From an uncultured Clostridia bacterium (lineage in GTDB: Bacteria > Bacillota > Clostridia > Christensenellales > UBA1242), in the NCBI GenBank assembly GCA_944372365.1, contig CALVYP010000006.1, positions 1 through 40,437 of the forward strand: a DNA stretch of 40,437 nucleotides, read 5' to 3'. The stretch's first letter is position 1; every line of letters begins with the position of its first letter. Under the pieces are notes generated by a model that saw only the letters and a list, made by a program, of their open reading frames with translations, had not been told where the DNA came from and searched no databases. Both the position numbers and the translations under genes were made by a program. Shown here in pieces: positions 17,947-27,168 of the stretch.

Positions 17947-19413
17947 TCACCTCATAATTGGAAACAGCACTGTGTCACGAATGTTTGGAAGATCAAAAAT
18001 TGTCATTATAAACCTATCAATTCCAAAGCCTAACCCAGAGATTGGTGGCATGCCATGCTCCATAGCAAGCAAGAAGCCTTCGTCTAAATCCATCGCCTCA
18101 TCGTCACCTTTAAGCTTATCACGCATCTGGCTTTCAAGAGTTTGACGCTGAGCAATTGGATCAACAAGCTCGCTGTAAGCATTAACAAGTTCTGCGCCGC
18201 AAACTACAATCTGGAAGGCATCGACGATGCGCTCATCCTTATCATTTCTTCTTGCAAGCGGCTTTAAAACTGCTGGATAGTTATATAAAATCACAGGCCC
18301 GACAATGTTTTCTCTAATTTTCTTCTTGTAAACAAAATCTATAATCGCTCTAACAGAGTTGTAAGGCTCTAAATCGGTTTTTGTGAAAAGTTTTGCCGAG
18401 ATAAGCTTGTTTTTAAACTCTTGCGCGTCTTCTTCTTGAAGAAAATCAAAGCCCAAAATTTCGCGCATTTTTGCGATATAGTCAATTCTTTCCCAGTTTT
18501 CTTTGCCAAAATCAATTTCATTGCCTTGATATGTGATTTTTGTTGTGCCAAGGCATTGTTGCATCAAAGTTTTCAAAAAGTTTTGGAAAAACGCAATGTT
18601 GTCTTCAAAATCCCAGTATGCAGCATACCACTCAACCTGAGTAAACTCTTGCAAGTGAGTTGCATCCATGCCTTCGTTTCTAAAATCCTTGCCAAGCTCA
18701 AAAACCCTGTCAAAACCGCCAGCAATCGCTTCTTTAAGCCATGTTTCAGTTGCTATTCTAAGGTTGCAATCAAGGTCGAGTGCATTATGTTTGGTGAAGA
18801 AAGGCTTGGCAGATGCACCGCTTACATTTGTTTGAATGATTGGCGTTTCAATTTCAATAAAGCCGTTGTCTTCAAGATAACGCCTGATAAACGACACAAT
18901 TTTACTGCGCGTTAAAAACACATCTCTAGCTTCTTGATTTGCGATAAGGTCTAGATAACGCTGGCGATATTTTGTTTCGATGTCGGTAAGCCCATGAAAT
19001 TTTTCAGGAAGCGGACGAAGAGCCTTTGAAAGCAGCGTAATTTTTTCTGCCCTAACTGTGATTTCGCCTGTTTGAGTTGTGTAAACCTCGCCTTCCACGC
19101 CAACAAAATCACCAAGGTCGATCATTTTTTTATAGAAATCATAATCTTCTTCGTTGATTTCATTTCTGCCAACAGAAACTTGGATTGCGGCTTCAATATC
19201 GCGGATTTGCATAAACCCAAACTTGCCCATCACACGTCTAAACACCATTCTGCCTGCAATTTTAACCTTTTCGCCAAGCTTTTCACGAGCCTGCTTGATT
19301 GAACAAGTTCTATCAAATTTTGCTTTATAAACAATTTCGCCGCTTTGTTTAAGCGAAAGAATTTTGTTTCTTCTCACATCGATTTCATTAGATAAATTGT
19401 TGACTTCTGCCAT
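17947..19413 (-). CDS. lysS: Lysyl-tRNA synthetase, class II
   Basis: 488 residues. An N-terminal OB-fold anticodon-binding domain (about 45-150) precedes the class II core with motif 2 FELGKDFRNEGMDATHLQEFTQVEWY and motif 3 GLGFGIDRFIM. Motif 1 includes FIEIETPIIQ. It charges tRNA-Lys. The ATG has AAGGAG at good spacing. It is the first gene of the operon, driven by the promoter at 19441-19469. No T-box leader is visible. Confidence 0.98.
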   Translation of the reverse strand: MAEVNNLSNEIDVRRNKILSLKQSGEIVYKAKFDRTCSIKQAREKLGEKVKIAGRMVFRRVMGKFGFMQIRDIEAAIQVSVGRNEINEEDYDFYKKMIDLGDFVGVEGEVYTTQTGEITVRAEKITLLSKALRPLPEKFHGLTDIETKYRQRYLDLIANQEARDVFLTRSKIVSFIRRYLEDNGFIEIETPIIQTNVSGASAKPFFTKHNALDLDCNLRIATETWLKEAIAGGFDRVFELGKDFRNEGMDATHLQEFTQVEWYAAYWDFEDNIAFFQNFLKTLMQQCLGTTKITYQGNEIDFGKENWERIDYIAKMREILGFDFLQEEDAQEFKNKLISAKLFTKTDLEPYNSVRAIIDFVYKKKIRENIVGPVILYNYPAVLKPLARRNDKDERIVDAFQIVVCGAELVNAYSELVDPIAQRQTLESQMRDKLKGDDEAMDLDEGFLLAMEHGMPPISGLGFGIDRFIMTIFDLPNIRDTVLFPIMR

Positions 19414-19440
19414 AAATAACTCCTTATTTTACTAGAAAAT

Positions 19441-19469
19441 AGGTTAGCAAAATATTAAGTAAAAGTCAA
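19441..19469 (-). promoter_or_regulatory. Promoter of the lysS operon
   Basis: TTGACT (19464-19469), 17-base spacer, TAACCT (19441-19446) with an extended TGC element. The -10 is imperfect. Confidence 0.55.
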
Positions 19470-19470
19470 C

Positions 19471-20007
19471 TTAAATTATTTTATTTTGATAAAAGTTGAT
19501 ATTTTTCTTAACTTTTTCCACATACGCCTTGGTTTGCGGATACGGAATAGTGTGCAGATGCTGCCCGTCAGTTGAATATTGCGGATTTTTAAGCCAGCCC
19601 AGCACTTTGCCCATGCCAGCATTATACGCACAAAGAGCCTCATCAAACTCAAACTGTTTTAGCAGTTGCGACAGATAGAAGCTGCCATATTTTATGTTGG
19701 TTTTCACATCAAACAAATTGTTTTCATCAAAATTTTCGTCTAATGCAGCGCTTATTGCCTTTGCAGTTGACGGCATAATTTGCATAAGCCCAACCGCCCC
19801 TTTATTTGACACCGCATCCTTGTCAAACGAACTTTCTGCATTTATCACAGCACACACAAGTGCCGGCGAAATGTTAAACTTGCTTGAATATTCAGCAATA
19901 TAATCTTGATATTTAAGCGGATAATAAGCGCAATACATCAAAAAAGTTGCGGCAACACAAACCGCCATTGCAAGCACAAACATTGAAAGCGGCAAAAGTT
20001 TTTTCAC
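19471..20007 (-). CDS. Lytic transglycosylase (SLT domain, membrane-anchored)
   Basis: 178 residues from the GTG at 20007. Residues 5-28 are an uncleaved anchor or signal peptide. The SLT domain has the catalytic glutamate Glu58 in NAESSF, then NKGAVGLMQIMPSTA and CAYNAGMGKVLGWL. It cleaves peptidoglycan glycan strands outside the membrane. The protein is close to a minimal catalytic domain, as in many Bacillota. The ribosome binding site is weak. Confidence 0.92.
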   Translation of the reverse strand: MKKLLPLSMFVLAMAVCVAATFLMYCAYYPLKYQDYIAEYSSKFNISPALVCAVINAESSFDKDAVSNKGAVGLMQIMPSTAKAISAALDENFDENNLFDVKTNIKYGSFYLSQLLKQFEFDEALCAYNAGMGKVLGWLKNPQYSTDGQHLHTIPYPQTKAYVEKVKKNINFYQNKII

Positions 20008-20035
20008 AAACTTATGTTATGAAATTTTAACTTTA

Positions 20036-20254
20036 TTATGCTTCGTAAAAACCCTTAAAAGTTTTGTAGCTAAACCCCAAACAGCCCTTGGCAATTTGCA
20101 GATAGTCTTTGCTGATTCTAACCGAAATTCCGCATGCAACGCCTGCTGTTTTAGGCGTTGATGTCACCATGTTTGGTACACCGATTTTTCTTAATAGATT
20201 TGCAAAAGAAAGCGTTTCATTTCTGGAAGTAAACACGGCGTAAACATATTTCAT
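20036..20254 (-). CDS. DUF3343 protein (putative Se/S carrier-like)
   Basis: 72 residues from the ATG at 20254, which has a strong AGGAGG site. The sequence YAVFTSRNETLSFANLLRK and the small-residue segment GVACGISVRI with one key Cys are typical of DUF3343. These proteins are often encoded near a NifS-like cysteine desulfurase and selenium genes. Here the divergent neighbour at 20330 is exactly such a desulfurase. The function is inferred from context only. Confidence 0.85.
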   Translation of the reverse strand: MKYVYAVFTSRNETLSFANLLRKIGVPNMVTSTPKTAGVACGISVRISKDYLQIAKGCLGFSYKTFKGFYEA

Positions 20255-20329
20255 AACCCCTCCTTTATGCACAAATTCTCTCCATAAACACTATATTTTA
20301 ATATATAAGCAATTGTTAAAAGGAGCGGT

Positions 20330-21472
20330 ATGGTATATCTTGATAACAGCGCCACAACTCTGGTAAAGCCCAAAGAAGTGCTTAAAGCAGTAAGCGCGGC
20401 AGTCACTCGCTTTACCGCCAACCCAGGCAGAAGCGGACATAGGCAAAGCGTGTTAACCGCCATGGAGATTGAACAAACCCGAGCAAAAGTTAAGGAGATG
20501 TTTAATTTAAACAGCGAAAACAATGTGATTTTCACAGCAAACTGCTCGGCAGCACTTAATTTGATTGTTTTAGGCACGGCAAAACAAGGCGGTCATGTTG
20601 TTTGCACTGAAAACGAGCATAATTCCACGCTCCGACCACTGCAAGCGCTTAAACAAAAAGGCATAATTGACTATACCGTCGCTTTTCAAGAAAATGCTGG
20701 CGGCATAAGTAAAACTGACATAGAAAAATGCCTTCGTCCAAACACATATTTGGTGATTTGCAACCATATTTCAAATGTCAACGGCGACACGGCAGACGTC
20801 ACCGAAATTGGCAAAATGTGCCGCGAAAAAAACATATTGTTTGCCGTTGACGGCGCACAAAGTGGCGGGCACGAACAAATTGACATGCAAAAAAGCAATA
20901 TTGACTTTCTTGCACTTGCTCCGCATAAAGGCTTCTATGCCCTGCAAGGTTTAGGCGTGCTGCTTGCAAACTCGCCCGAGTTTCTTTCTCCAATTTTATA
21001 TGGTGGAACAGGAACAAATTCACTTGAATTAGTTCAGCCGCTCCAACCGCCAGAACGCTTTGAAGTTGGCACAATCGCCACGCCTGCAATTTTGGCTTTT
21101 TCGGGCGGGCTTGATTTTGTGAAAGAAAACTTTTCTCTTATTCATGATCATTTAGATGATTTAACAACATTTTTAAACTATGAACTCTCATCACTTCCCG
21201 TGGAAATTTACACTTCGCCAGAAAATGCAAAAGGTGTGTTTGCCTTTAATATACCCGGCATGCATTCAAGTGAAGTGGCTTCCATCTTGGATGAAAAATA
21301 TGGAATCTGTGTGCGCGGCGGCTACCACTGCGCGGCAAAAAAGCATGAAGCACTAAAATTGTTGGATCGCGGCGCGGTGCGCGCATCGCTTTCAATGTTT
21401 ACTTCGTTTTCTGATGTCCAAAAATTGATTTTAGCAATAAAAAGCATATTAAAAAAACAAAAATTGTGTTAA
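20330..21472 (+). CDS. Cysteine desulfurase family protein (class V aminotransferase)
   Basis: 380 residues, normal length. YLDNSATTLVKP opens the fold, and NHISNVNGDTADV is the cofactor region. PLP-lysine is Lys200 in LAPHKGF, and the persulfide cysteine is Cys334 in RGGYHCA. RASLSMFTSFSDV near the end matches the family. It transfers sulfur or selenium from cysteine or selenocysteine. The ATG has AAAAGGAG upstream. It is divergent from the DUF3343 gene across 75 bases that must contain both promoters. The specific acceptor is not known. Confidence 0.92.
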   Translation: MVYLDNSATTLVKPKEVLKAVSAAVTRFTANPGRSGHRQSVLTAMEIEQTRAKVKEMFNLNSENNVIFTANCSAALNLIVLGTAKQGGHVVCTENEHNSTLRPLQALKQKGIIDYTVAFQENAGGISKTDIEKCLRPNTYLVICNHISNVNGDTADVTEIGKMCREKNILFAVDGAQSGGHEQIDMQKSNIDFLALAPHKGFYALQGLGVLLANSPEFLSPILYGGTGTNSLELVQPLQPPERFEVGTIATPAILAFSGGLDFVKENFSLIHDHLDDLTTFLNYELSSLPVEIYTSPENAKGVFAFNIPGMHSSEVASILDEKYGICVRGGYHCAAKKHEALKLLDRGAVRASLSMFTSFSDVQKLILAIKSILKKQKLC

Positions 21473-21499
21473 AAAAAGGCTTCTGGGAAGCCTTTTTTT
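21471..21499. terminator. Bidirectional terminator between desulfurase and surface protein
   Basis: GGCTTC / GAAGCC around a TGG loop, flanked by seven A on one side and seven T on the other. It ends both convergent genes. Confidence 0.9.
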
Positions 21500-21514
21500 G
21501 TTGGGAAGTTTGGG

Positions 21515-24500
21515 TTATGCTGCGGCGTATGGCTGAACATTGAAGGTTTGTTGCAGGTAGGTTAAAATGCCAGTGGATGTGATGTAATCATCAATGTGAT
21601 ACAGGTTGACTGGCACTGCCATGCCGCCAAACATGCCTTCTTGATACACAAAATTGCCATCCAACCCGCCGTTGTCGAGCACCACATTTGTTTGCGTGCC
21701 AGTTGATGAGTTGGTTGCAAGCGAATAGCTGTTTTTAACCACATCAGCTGGGTTGAAAGTTGATTCTAAATAGAAACTGCCCACATTTTCGTCACCAAAC
21801 TCGCCTTCCGCATTGATGTTCATCCTGATCGCACAGTTTGAGATTGAAAGATTTGGAACATCGAAAGTGCTGCTTATGCCGCCTATATGAACCACATCTG
21901 TTGAAGTGTTGTCAGGCGCTGTAAAGCTTACATCCATATCAACCAAGCAGTTTGAGATTGTGTAGCTAAGCGTTGATGCATAAGCGCGAACATTTGCAAT
22001 CAAACCACCAACATTTTCTGCATTCGTTGTGCCAAGCAGCACAAAATCGCCAATGTTTGCCGAGTTGGTTAACTCAAGGTTTGCGGAATACACTTCGCCC
22101 ACCAACCCGCCAACGCTTCCACCGACAGATGTAAGCGTGCCAGAGTTAAAGCAATGGTTGACAACCAATGTGAGATATTTGCTTTCGCGATTGCTGCAAC
22201 TTACGCTTTGAACAATTCCGCAAGGCCTTTGTCCAGTTATATCGCCGATGTTATAGCAATTTTCAAGCAAAATCTCTTCTTCGGTGTCACTGGTAATCTC
22301 ATTTACTATGCCCCCCGCATTGTTGGTGTTACCAGAAGCATTGTAAAAACCAATGTCGCCAGCATTAAGAGAGTTGGTGATGTTGCATTTTTCCATCATG
22401 CAAACAATACCCGCCGAAACCATGGTTTTAATGTCACCATAGTTGATGCACCTGTCGATCAATGCCATCGAATTTTCAATGGTGTTGGCAGATAATTGAT
22501 CCGTCACATAGCAAACAATTCCAGAAGCAAGCGACATAAGCTCGTCAATGTTTGCATAATTTGTGCAGCTTAAAATTTGACTGCTGTTGTCTGCCAATCC
22601 AACAATGCCGCCTAAAAAGATTGTTCCTTTGTCTGATCCCACTCCGTCGGCTTGCAACACGCCTTTATTATAGCAATTTTGTATTGTTGCGCCGTTGGTT
22701 AAACCTACAATGCCGCCAGCCATAGCCATAAGCCTAGCTGAAACAGAGCCTGTGTTGTAGCAGTTGAAAACGACAGTATCAGTGTTTGCGCCGCCTATCA
22801 CCCCGCCTACATACGCACTGGCCACTGCGTCGCCGGCGTTGAAGCAGTTGGAGATCGTGGAGTGCTCTGCACCGCCGACTACGCCGCCCGTGCAATACAT
22901 CGCGCCACTGTTAAGAAAAGCATCAGACGCAGCACCATCAACAGACGCATTGTTTGAGCCGTAGCAATTTGTAACCGTGGTGAGATTTGCATAGCCGACA
23001 ACGCCGCCCGAATAGGTTGCAAAGATTGAAAGTTCACCGTCGTTGTAGCAGTTTGAAATTGTGCTGTTGAGTGCGAAACCAACCACGCCACCTGCATATG
23101 TGCCACGCGCTTGATTGTCTCTGCCTTGAATTCGGCAGCCCGATATGTTTGCATATTCTGCAAGGCCGACAACGCCGCCGCCATATTTCCCTGCGTGAAG
23201 CGTGCCGTTTTCTATCACCACATTTTTAATCTGCGCTGGCGAGCTTGAAGTGCCGATCACTGTGCCGAAAAGTCCGCCGCCGTCCCAACTCGTCAAGGTT
23301 TTCAAACCAGAGATTGTGTAGCCGCCGCCATCGAAGCTGCCTGAGAATGACAGCGATGCTGATGTGCCGATTGGCACCCAATAATACTCGCTCATATCTA
23401 CATTCGCCGCGAGTTTGAAATGCTTGGTTTTATAAACATCATTGTAATTAAGCAACAAATATGCCATGCCGGCAAGTTCTTTGTTGGATGTGATCACATA
23501 CGGATTGCCTTCCAAGCCGTTTCCAGTTGCATATTCATGATCATAATAGCTTGGGTCATCTAGCCAAGTTATCGGCTCTTCGAAAGTTGGATAGCCGTCG
23601 ATGATGAACCAATCTTCGCCGATGTTCCATGGATAGTCAGGATTCCAAAGCGAACTGTCGTTATACCATGCTTCATTTTTGCCGTCGGTTTCAAGAGTTG
23701 GAAGATATGTTCCCTGCCCTTCAATTGCGCGTCGAGGATAGTTATAGTAGCAATTTTGAATTTGCGCACGGTCATCGCCTATGGGATCTGCCGATCCTTT
23801 CAAAGTACTGGAGTCAGCCGCGATAACAAAATTTGCATTAAAACAATTGACAATTTGCGTGTCTGTGCCTGTATTAGTCGAAATTCCTCCCGCTCCCAAA
23901 GCATAAACCGGCCCGCTGTTATAACAATTTGACACAATGAAATTGCCGCCCGCTTGCCCGCCGGTTATCCCTGAAGCTGAAAGAGACGAAATCACACTTC
24001 CAGAGTTATAGCATTTATCAATTGTTGATCCGTTGCCTGATGCACCTAAAGACACCCCACCTGACATAAGCAACCCCGTAACGCTTCCCGCATTATAGCA
24101 ATTTTGAATTTTAGTTGGCGGAATTTGGCCTTCTTCATAATTATCAAAAAGCATCCTATCACAGCCTAATACACCACCGGCGGCGCCCGCAACAAGATAA
24201 CCTGTGTTATAGCAACCATCTATTAAACAATTTTCTGCTTGGCTTATTACGCCACCACAATAAACAGTCATGTATGTATTTAAAAGAGCAGACAAACCTA
24301 TTGTTTTAAATGGCACAGAAGCTGTATTATAGCAATCAATAATTTCGCCATTTTTACATGCGTTGATAACTCCTGCACCTGCAGCGCCGAGACCAGTATT
24401 GTGACTTATAGTTTGAGAAGCATTATAGCAATTTTCAATGCGGATGTTTTCACCATAGCCAACAATGCCAGCTGTAAACATGTAGGATGCGATGCAAGAA

Positions 24501-27124
24501 TCTTCTAAGCCAATGTTTTTTATCACGCTTTTATTTTGCTGGCTTTCACCAACAACCCAAGCAAAGATGCCTGCATAATCTGGATTTTGCGTATTGTAAG
24601 TTTGCGTTATCCAATAAGTGGCAGAAGTTTCATCGCTGCTACCGATGACCAAACCACTATACACACGGAAGGTTCTTGCGCCAGTTATAACAAACCCGCC
24701 GCCATCATAATTGCCGGCAAATGGATGCTCTCGCGTGCCGATAGGCTGCCAATAAAGATCTGACAAATCTATATCGCATGTTTGAATGTAGCTTGCAGTG
24801 GCCCAATCTTGGCTGCCTTGCGCAACTTGATATGAAACAAACGCCAAATCCTGCGGGCTGGTTATCAAATAGTTTCCGTCTTCATCACTTCTAAGGGTTG
24901 TGGAACGATAATCCCACCAGCTTGTGGCTTGCTCAAACAAAGCTATAATCGTGATGCCATCTGCGTTTTCAACCACCATGTTGGAAATGTCTTCTTCTGA
25001 CAATAAATTTTCTGGCGTCAAAGGCGTTGTGGCATAGTAGCCAAGAAACCTTAACCCCGAATTGGAATTAAAAGTTGGAAGCGCACCTATTGTGCTGCCA
25101 ATTTCAACATTTTTTAACATCATATATTCAACCATAGAAACAACACCATCGCCTTCGGCAACAATATCTCCATATCCAACGCCCTGCCAACCATTTGTTG
25201 GAAGAAATGCGTTTGGCTCTACAACCAAAATATGCACCTTTGTGGTGTTGTTGTCTGTTTTAGAAAATATGTAACTTTGCAAATCGGCAGCATTTATCAT
25301 AAACTGCTTATTGTTTTGCTTTAACACTGGCAAGCCGTTGTTTTGACCATCAACAAACTGCCAAACATCTTCAAAATTCCATGAATAGGTTATCACCCAA
25401 TTTTCAGCATCTTCAAAAAATTGTTGTGATTGCATCTGCTCTGCTAAATGCTCTGAATAAAAGCTTGCATAAACGTCGTCTTTCCCGCCAGCCTGCGCAC
25501 CAATAAAATCGCACTCACCGCCATAATGGTTGTGATGCATTATACCATACATGCCAGCAGTTAAAAACATCTGCGCTTCCACCTGCGCTTCCATGCTTTG
25601 CTCCATGAAAACCAAAGCTTTGCCCATGATCGCGCCATAGTAGCCTTGCTTGCCAACAACGCTGCCAACGTTTATGCAGTTTACTGCAAGCAATGCGCTG
25701 TCGTTCCCTTCATCAAAGCTGCCAGCGCCGCTTATGCCGCCCGCCAAAAATTCACTTGTTATCGCGCCGCTGTTATAGCTGGTTATGATTGCGTTGCCTC
25801 TTTCATTCGAGGCGCCTGTTGCAACGCCTGTGATTCCGCCAGAGACGAAATAGCCGTTAATGTTTGCGGTGTTGTAGCAATCTGCGATGTTTATAAAAGA
25901 ATCATACAGGTTGGAAGAGACTTCTGTGAAATCATTCATCCGCAAAACCCCAACTATGCCGCCGGTCATCCATGCGTCGGTGATGTTTCCGTGGTTGGAG
26001 CATGATAATATTCTGCCCTGTCCCATGCCGACAATTCCGCCAGTGCAAGATTGCATAACCGAGCCATATACATACAGTATCTCATCTTTATAATCCGCGG
26101 CTTCCGGGCCGATTTCTGCTGCAAGCCAATCCATATAATCAAGCATAAGCGAGTTGTCGCCTTGTATGTTGCTATAAGAAGTGCAGTTTAAAAAATTTAC
26201 GTTAATTGCCTGTCCGGCGATGCCGCCGATACAAACAAACAAGTCAGACACGCCGTTCATTATCGAAGAAAAATTCGGCAATGAATATGTGATGGAAGTG
26301 TGGCTTACGCAATCGGCCACATTACTGCTTGCCGCTGGGTTTGTTACTTCGGTTATCGCATTGCCCAGTATTCCGCCTGCTGCAATCATTACTGCATTGT
26401 GAATGTTAACTTCGCAATCGGTGTAGCAGTTTACAATTGTGCAACCTGTTGTAGAACCCGCGGCGATGATTCCAACGCAAGCTTGATATTCCGTTGGTGA
26501 AAGATTGAACGTGCAATCAACAACTCTGGTGTTGATCACCGTGCCATTTAATTGCCCAAAAAGCCCCGCTTCCATGGCATTTTCATATATATTTAAACCT
26601 GTGATTTCAAAATTTCCGCCATCATAACAGCCGGCAAAAGCATTTGATGACATCATCGACCCAATCGGCATCCAAACATGGGCGGACATATCTAAATTGG
26701 TGGTTTGAATAAAATACTGCCCAGTGTAAGATGTGCCGTTGTTGACTTGATATGCAAGACCTGCAAGATGCTCCGGCGATGAAATTTCATACGGATTGTC
26801 AATAGAGCCAGCGCCTAGCCAATCTGTTTTGTAATATGTAGCGTCGTTCGTCCAATAATCCGCTTCGGCTGGATCAGCCATAGTCACAGAATATTCTTCA
26901 CTTTTTGCATTAAAAATTGCGCTGAATGCAAGTGCAAAAATAACCACACATGCAAGTGCGCAACCGATGATTAAAATTAAAAATTCTTTTGTGGATAAAT
27001 ATGTTAAAAGGCGGTTAGTTGCCCCCCCCCCCGGAGTGACGATTTGGCACATTTTTTGAGCGGATTTTTGCGCATTCTTTTTGCTCCTTAGAAAAAAAAG
27101 TTTGTTGATAAGCCTGTTTTTCAT
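21515..27124 (-). CDS. Giant GLUG-repeat surface protein, phase-variable start region
   Basis: About 1869 residues from the ATG at 27124, but that start has no ribosome binding site and sits at the predicted transcription start. The best start is the ATG at 27075, with AAGGAG at 8 bases, which is in frame only if the 11-G tract at 27022-27032 had 12 G. The tract encodes glycines just before a membrane segment (FLILIIGCALACVVIFALAF) that serves as signal or anchor. Three modules (around 26.7, 24.8 and 23.4 kb) start with NPY-I-S and L-A-Y motifs, WMPIG-like and YDGG segments, and run into many NCYNxGxV / GGIVG GLUG repeats. A Listeria-Bacteroides-like repeat lies at about 24.95-25.29 kb. There is no LPXTG or other C-terminal anchor. 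It is probably an extracellular adhesin. Confidence 0.85.
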   Translation of the reverse strand: MKNRLINKLFFLRSKKNAQKSAQKMCQIVTPGGGATNRLLTYLSTKEFLILIIGCALACVVIFALAFSAIFNAKSEEYSVTMADPAEADYWTNDATYYKTDWLGAGSIDNPYEISSPEHLAGLAYQVNNGTSYTGQYFIQTTNLDMSAHVWMPIGSMMSSNAFAGCYDGGNFEITGLNIYENAMEAGLFGQLNGTVINTRVVDCTFNLSPTEYQACVGIIAAGSTTGCTIVNCYTDCEVNIHNAVMIAAGGILGNAITEVTNPAASSNVADCVSHTSITYSLPNFSSIMNGVSDLFVCIGGIAGQAINVNFLNCTSYSNIQGDNSLMLDYMDWLAAEIGPEAADYKDEILYVYGSVMQSCTGGIVGMGQGRILSCSNHGNITDAWMTGGIVGVLRMNDFTEVSSNLYDSFINIADCYNTANINGYFVSGGITGVATGASNERGNAIITSYNSGAITSEFLAGGISGAGSFDEGNDSALLAVNCINVGSVVGKQGYYGAIMGKALVFMEQSMEAQVEAQMFLTAGMYGIMHHNHYGGECDFIGAQAGGKDDVYASFYSEHLAEQMQSQQFFEDAENWVITYSWNFEDVWQFVDGQNNGLPVLKQNNKQFMINAADLQSYIFSKTDNNTTKVHILVVEPNAFLPTNGWQGVGYGDIVAEGDGVVSMVEYMMLKNVEIGSTIGALPTFNSNSGLRFLGYYATTPLTPENLLSEEDISNMVVENADGITIIALFEQATSWWDYRSTTLRSDEDGNYLITSPQDLAFVSYQVAQGSQDWATASYIQTCDIDLSDLYWQPIGTREHPFAGNYDGGGFVITGARTFRVYSGLVIGSSDETSATYWITQTYNTQNPDYAGIFAWVVGESQQNKSVIKNIGLEDSCIASYMFTAGIVGYGENIRIENCYNASQTISHNTGLGAAGAGVINACKNGEIIDCYNTASVPFKTIGLSALLNTYMTVYCGGVISQAENCLIDGCYNTGYLVAGAAGGVLGCDRMLFDNYEEGQIPPTKIQNCYNAGSVTGLLMSGGVSLGASGNGSTIDKCYNSGSVISSLSASGITGGQAGGNFIVSNCYNSGPVYALGAGGISTNTGTDTQIVNCFNANFVIAADSSTLKGSADPIGDDRAQIQNCYYNYPRRAIEGQGTYLPTLETDGKNEAWYNDSSLWNPDYPWNIGEDWFIIDGYPTFEEPITWLDDPSYYDHEYATGNGLEGNPYVITSNKELAGMAYLLLNYNDVYKTKHFKLAANVDMSEYYWVPIGTSASLSFSGSFDGGGYTISGLKTLTSWDGGGLFGTVIGTSSSPAQIKNVVIENGTLHAGKYGGGVVGLAEYANISGCRIQGRDNQARGTYAGGVVGFALNSTISNCYNDGELSIFATYSGGVVGYANLTTVTNCYGSNNASVDGAASDAFLNSGAMYCTGGVVGGAEHSTISNCFNAGDAVASAYVGGVIGGANTDTVVFNCYNTGSVSARLMAMAGGIVGLTNGATIQNCYNKGVLQADGVGSDKGTIFLGGIVGLADNSSQILSCTNYANIDELMSLASGIVCYVTDQLSANTIENSMALIDRCINYGDIKTMVSAGIVCMMEKCNITNSLNAGDIGFYNASGNTNNAGGIVNEITSDTEEEILLENCYNIGDITGQRPCGIVQSVSCSNRESKYLTLVVNHCFNSGTLTSVGGSVGGLVGEVYSANLELTNSANIGDFVLLGTTNAENVGGLIANVRAYASTLSYTISNCLVDMDVSFTAPDNTSTDVVHIGGISSTFDVPNLSISNCAIRMNINAEGEFGDENVGSFYLESTFNPADVVKNSYSLATNSSTGTQTNVVLDNGGLDGNFVYQEGMFGGMAVPVNLYHIDDYITSTGILTYLQQTFNVQPYAAA
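27022..27032 (-). repeat. Homopolymer tract of 11 G (C on the plus strand) in the surface protein gene
   Basis: The longest G/C homopolymer in the window. It lies 41 bases after the A of the ATG at 27075 and before the membrane segment. Gain or loss of one base changes which upstream start is in frame with the long ORF. Confidence 0.9.
27084..27089 (-). promoter_or_regulatory. Ribosome binding site that decides the surface protein start
   Basis: AAGGAG followed by an 8-base spacer and ATG at 27075. This is the only Shine-Dalgarno-like site in the 5' region. At 11 G its frame ends in TAA after 23 codons; at 12 G it enters the long ORF. Confidence 0.75.
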
Positions 27125-27132
27125 ATGCCTAT

Positions 27133-27162
27133 ATTGTATCAAAATCCACTAAATTATGTCAA
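27133..27162 (-). promoter_or_regulatory. Promoter of the surface protein gene
   Basis: TTGACA (27157-27162), 18-base spacer, TACAAT (27133-27138). The predicted start near 27126 leaves a leader of about 50 bases before the ATG at 27075 and essentially none before the ATG at 27124. Confidence 0.7.
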
Positions 27163-27168
27163 ATAATT

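Noticed and set aside
19414..19470. T-box leader of lysS
   Set aside because: Only 57 bases lie upstream of lysS, too short for a T-box.
27022..27032. Poly-C run as a scaffold gap or assembly artefact
   Set aside because: Flanks are continuous and both frames are meaningful around it. The exact count may still be off by one, which does not change the slippage argument.
27052..27142. Alternative starts for the surface protein: TTG at 27142, ATG at 27124, ATG at 27052
   Set aside because: The TTG lies inside the promoter region. The ATG at 27124 coincides with the predicted transcription start. The ATG at 27052 has no ribosome binding site. The 27124 coordinate is used only because it is the longest reading open at 11 G.
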